64,000 nt of DNA, from NCBI GenBank assembly GCA_907163375.1, contig CAJQUW010001831.1, forward strand, positions 1 to 64,000, in the 5' to 3' direction. Within the stretch, counting starts at the first letter, position 1, and every line of letters begins with the position of its first letter. A model generated the notes under the pieces. That model did not search any database. It worked only from the letters and a program-made list of their open reading frames with translations, and was not told the origin of the DNA. Below are positions 52,401-58,400 of this stretch, in pieces. The position numbers and the translations under genes were made by a program. The stretch comes from Prostheceraeus crozeri (lineage: Eukaryota; Platyhelminthes; Polycladida; Euryleptidae).

Positions 52401-55400
52401 GTAGAGTCGTGTGTAGTGATGATTGTCTACTTTGCCATAGAAACATTGTGGAGCAATCGATCGATCGAATGTTCCCTGCAACCTGTGACCTGTGCCTATG
52501 ACTGCGTGAGCGCGTGGCTTAGCTGGCCGCATTATATGTAGCTCGTTGACTCAATACATCAGTTGGCCGGTAATGGCATCGCGGTATGCAAGAATCAAGA
52601 TGCTGCTATTTCCAGATGTCCATGCATAAATATATCATCAACATTGCGAATGTGAACGCTTGAGTAATTGGTCAAGGTAGATTGCAGCTTACTCTCATAA
52701 CTTGCTAGTAAAATATTGGCGAGCACAGGCCTAGTGCACTTCTCATCATCACGCCGTCAATATGCTTATAAAAGTTTCCTACGAAAAGGAATTTCACATC
52801 TTTTTCATACGCAATTCTGTAAGCGCCTCCCGAGACCATGGGGCGCGTTTTCTGTAAAATTGATGAAAGTCAATTTCTGAAGAATAAATTGCTTAAATGA
52901 ATATAAAAAAGATGAGCAGACGCTTGAGATTTTGGACAGATATTTGAGCTGGATCTGACTCTCCACATGAATTTCTTCAATCACATCTATCACTCTATAT
53001 GAATAGTGATACAAAGTCCCACGAGACCATCACTTTTCCAGTGAGATTAACTGACGCAATGTGATCAACGATTTTGAAAAATTCATTTACGAAATATTTG
53101 TTCACTGCCTCTTCCACCAGTTTGAGCTGAACAGCATCCCCAAGCATCTCTTACAATGTGGTTTACGATGCGCTGACAATCGTAAACGTTATTCTGTCTG
53201 CATCTTATGTCAAATGTGTAATTTTCATTCCGGAGTGCATCCAGTGTAGAGAACCTGCGAAATGTATCGATGCCCCTAGGGCCTCTCGCACTGTTCCTCA
53301 TTTTCAAGATATGCAACCGACATCATGTTTTCAAAGATACTCGTTTTGTACGTGTCCTTGTCTCTGATCAAAAAGCCAACTGATTAGCGGCCCAACATTA
53401 TTGTCTACCACCTTATGGTAATGTGCAATTATCTAATAATTCCCACTATTTAAAAATACAGACGCCTTCTGTCTTATCACTGTGTCTCATGATTGTCATC
53501 TGAAATATTAAAATGACGTTTAATTAATTTTGAATGGAATGTTGTGCTTTGTATTAGCTTGTACTTATTAAATTGACTCGTTTCAACAATCTAATTGTGT
53601 GGTTCACCATTGCTTGATCAAAATCAAAAATAAGATCTCTCCCTTTTTATGTCACGAGGTTCTATTGTAAATAAAATAAAGTGACCCGACGCGTTTCGTC
53701 TTAAAGACTGTCTCAAGGGTACACTGACACGGCTACATGATGCGGGTTATATACTCAGGTCTTGGATTTGATATCTCCTCACACTAGCTCATGACGTCTA
53801 TTCATTAAATTTGGCATTTTCGACGCAATCCAGCGAGATTCAGCCGTCTTAGTAGATATCGCCGATTTCTGTTTATCCAAAATACTGCAGTTGAAATAAT
53901 TAATGTTCATCATTTCAGCGGTATGGTGTTTTAGATGATGGTCACTCAGGGCACTTTTCTTGTCTCTATTTCTGACACTACGTTCGTGTTCATTATACCG
54001 TGATCGAAAAGGTCGACTACTTTGACCAATGTACTTTATTTGACAGATTTTACACGAAAATTCGTAAACTAAATATTTGTCGTTACAGTTATATTTAGGA
54101 CCGATCTGTTTACAAATGTCACATTGACAAAAGTCTTTATTATCTATTTTAGATTTTATTGTGTTCTGTAGTCTCTTGCCTGGTCTGGCTGTAATTCTCA
54201 TGGGCAGATCATATTTACGTTTAAGTTTATTCATTTTTCTATTACAGCTATCGCTGACAAAGTCTAAAGATAAGTTTATCCAATTAGGAGGCTTATCCAA
54301 TGGTTTTATTTTTCTGTTATTTTGATATGGTTTAAAGCCATTTTCCGAGAGTCTTTTATTCATAATATCTAAAGCAACAACTTCTTCATTCGGATTTGAA
54401 CAGCGTTCTGAAACATATCTACGACTGTTGCTAACAAAATTGTCTTTAATATGGTGTGGGAGCCAACAATCTTTCCTAAGGCAAATGCCAGAATGGTTGG
54501 GCTTACTATACCATTTATACTGTATTTGATTATTTTCTATATAATATTTCTACTAATTGTGTGGATGAAGATGATGTTTCGTAAATAAAAATGATGACCA
54601 ACCATGTAAAGCAGCTAGCGTCTGTGTTTAAATGATCGAATTCATCCACCGACGGACTGTCATCATTGCCCATCACTTTCAATTGATGCACAGAAATACT
54701 GAGAAATTAAGTTTCCATGTGGAAAAGGATCTCATGACACAGTCACAATCCAAGCTCCTCTCTTATGGGATTCTCATTCCCACCTATCAGTCTGCTGAAA
54801 ATATGCTCCTAAAACCGTAAAACAATGCTTCTATTTTTGTGGTTTATGACATAATGTCTTTTAGCTTGTCTCAATTGATTTTCAAATGATTACACCTTTT
54901 TGTATATGGACTCGTTCTCTTCCGTCACGCTTTCATTAAAAATGATCAACAGTCCTGTCAATTTAGAAACATTAATCAGCAAAATTGCAACTTTCAATCC
55001 ACGATGTTTCTTCAGACATATGAAATTGAAAATGACACAATGATGTCATTTATCACCATGAAATCGTCCTTTTTAAGCGAAATTTCAGACAGTAAATTAT
55101 AGTGACGAAACTATTGTTTTTGACAGAATTGGCGATGGGAAAGCAGTTCTTTTCTGTGATAAGAGTTAAGTAGTCTCAAAGATCCCTTGTTTTGAAAAAT
55201 CCTATTGCAATTTGATGTCATTATGATGAACAACATTTCTTCTAATTTAGTCTCCTTGCTTTCAAGGCAGCTCCATTTGATTTGCTTTAACCGAAACGTG
55301 TTGAGGGTCACCACTATCAAAGTGTGAAGGCTTTTCCATCTCCTAGCTTGCTAGTAGGACTTTAGTGCTTTGGTCGGAGCAGGAAAAGAAGAATTAAAAA

Positions 55401-58400
55401 GAAAGAAACGCCGGAACGACGTATAATAATGTTCTAGCACAACCTCAACTTTTGCTACTGCTATCATGTTCTCTTAATCATCGAGTAGCGTTTTGCGTGC
55501 CCTTTATTCGTATCCGCTCGTGTTGCAGTTTGATGGCAAGTGAAGCCAAGCACTGAATTATCAAATTTCAGCAACATTATACTCAACAACCGTTGTGAGT
55601 CAAGCAAACATACGGATAGCAAGCACAAGTCATGGAGAAGAAATGGAATTCTTAGTCGTCTGCCATGGGCAATCACTATAAAATAGATGTGTTTAGAATC
55701 ATCAGCATAATAATATGAAACGGGAAAGCATCATAATATGTGGAAATATGATTTTTGAGAATTACGAATGTTATTTTATTGAGAAAGTTGTAGTTTAAAG
55801 CGCTCCTTTATGAAAACTGGGAGAACCAAGCAGCAACTTGCTCGAAATGTCCGCCCGGTGCACTGAAGTTTCTTGATAAGAATGATTTATGTTATAACTT
55901 GACAGCTTTCGTGCGGATGTTATTCAATGGCGGATTCTATAGATAAGTAGACTATCCGTCATTTTTGAGCTTTGATGCTTTTTGAGTGTGCAAGTCATAT
56001 GAACTATAAATCGTTATATAACAATAATGTGTCTATTATTTCCATTTTGAGCATGTGTCGCATATCTAATAGATTTACTTGTAATGTTCTTTCACGTGAT
56101 TTAATACGAAGATGATGGCACAAATGATGCATTTAAACTACAGAATCTATTCAAATAATAATTTTGATATCAAAAGAAATTTGAATAATTCAAATCAGAA
56201 GTCATAATTTTCTATGTTTACAGCAGTACTATTGTGCAGAATGTTCGATAATACACTTTTGAATTATTTGATACTTCCATTTTTCTATGCATGAAATATT
56301 TCAAAAATGATAATAGATGTGAATATAATGAATGGAAAATTCTACCGATAAATAATAACTCCTGGATCAAAATGCAAAAATTTTCTGATAAATCTAATGA
56401 AATTTGAACTACATCGTGTTATTTGACAACGGTTTATTTCTCAACGATGAGCAAATGAGTAGGAATCATCAAAAGTGCTGATTCTAATATAGAAAACCCA
56501 GTAATAATTTAGCCCACAATCAGGGCTGAGACTGGTTAATTTTTTTGTTTTTTTGTTCAACCGGTTAACCGGCTGAAATCGGTTAAATTAGGATTCCCGG
56601 TATTTATTTGGTTGTCAATTTGGGTTCCTCCTTTGATTTCATTGCACAGCGTTGTCACCTCTACGCGGTTATGCGCGGATGAATCTGAATCTGCGCGGAT
56701 GAAGGTCTCATCAAAATTTTCTTTTATTTTGGGCTATAGATTTAGAAGAGATATGTTCTTTGAAGTTCCGGCAGCTTATTTCTTGCATTTATACAATTAA
56801 ACATTTTTTCTACTAGAACTACTACCTTTGACTTTATTTGGCATGATTCAACTATCGACAAATATGACTATCGATAAGAAAGAAAGACTATCGATAAATA
56901 TGTAGGTAGGCCTATAGCTGAAAGTGACTTTGATTTGATGTCCGAATTTTCTAACTAGCATTTGTGACTTATATCGATTGGGATGTTTTGTTATGGTTGA
57001 AATTACGTGTTTGAGTTACTTATGATAACAATAACAACTTACTTTAGGCTCAAAACACATTAGGTCGGAGCCTATCGATATGGTTGAGCTAAGATGGTTA
57101 TTTGTATCAATGAACTCAAACGAAACATATAGGTCGATATATTTCTAAATTGGCTCACGTGCGCGGAATAGTCTCATAGCATTGAGATCTTATTTGACAC
57201 ATGAATATTCTCAAGCCTGTGAAATTGATCTTCCATATACGAGGTAATTTATTCTCATACTGTCCTTTTTATAATATGATATTATCCATGAAAATTGTTA
57301 CTAGTGCAACAAATTTACTTTTTATTTCTGCAACATGTACTTTTAGCGGTTTTGATATTTAATGTACAGTTTGATAACTGATCAGTGTATTAAAAATTAA
57401 TTCTTTACAAACAAATAAAAATCGGAAATGTCATTAAAATCGATCACAATTATACGATATGTTTTAGTACAGTCAAGAAATCTGAATATTCATAAGGCCT
57501 AGACCAGGCTAGAAACAAGCTTCCAGTAACAGAAACTTTCCTTTGGTAAACATTTTCCATGAAACAAGTTACCAATCCACTCTGTTTAGCAGATAGTTTC
57601 TAGGAGCAACGAATACGTTTCCAAAAGTAAGTGCTCATGGATACAATTTCCTAGTACCGTATATCATAGGCTTGCGTTTAAACCTTCATTTATACTACTC
57701 TGCAACGATGCACTGCCTGCGCGGTTGGGGTCTCGAGGCCGGTGGCAACGCTGATCGCATGACTACATTGCTTCACGTTTAGTTCAATTCATGCTGTTGC
57801 AAGTCGCCTTTGTATCACTGGTATTCATCTGAAAATGCTTCCAAATCTATGATCGCGGCATATTGAGATACCGGTATCAAAAGGATGTTCGTGTTACAAC
57901 TTGCCTTCAACGTCGAACCAATGCTGCGCTAATAGGTGACACAGCTTGTATGATGAAAGTTGAAAGCTATGCTTCAGTTCTCCCTGCTCCTTTGATTTAA
58001 GAGTTAAGAAGATGATTAACGAATACTGACGATGATAACTCACAAGTGACGGTGAATCAACAAATCATGTTATCTCAAATACTCCTTCGAACCTAGTTCC
58101 TCCCCAAATCCTCCTTATGTACGTCATTCCTCCCCTGGCATGTTGAATTCCTCCTCAGGGAGCCACATGGCCCCCGGTTAAGAATCACTGAGTTAAGATG
58201 ACGTTTGCTAAAATGCTGTATTTCGATTGGCAGAGATAACCCAGAAAACCCGATAACACTAGCCAATAGACACAAAGAATTGGATTTTACGCCTTTAGAT
58301 CAATCCACACTAACGTTACGTGTAGGGAAATAGCACGACTAAATGATTGCGAATTTCGATGAATGAATTTGATTGGATTGTGAAACGGAGACTAGTTATC

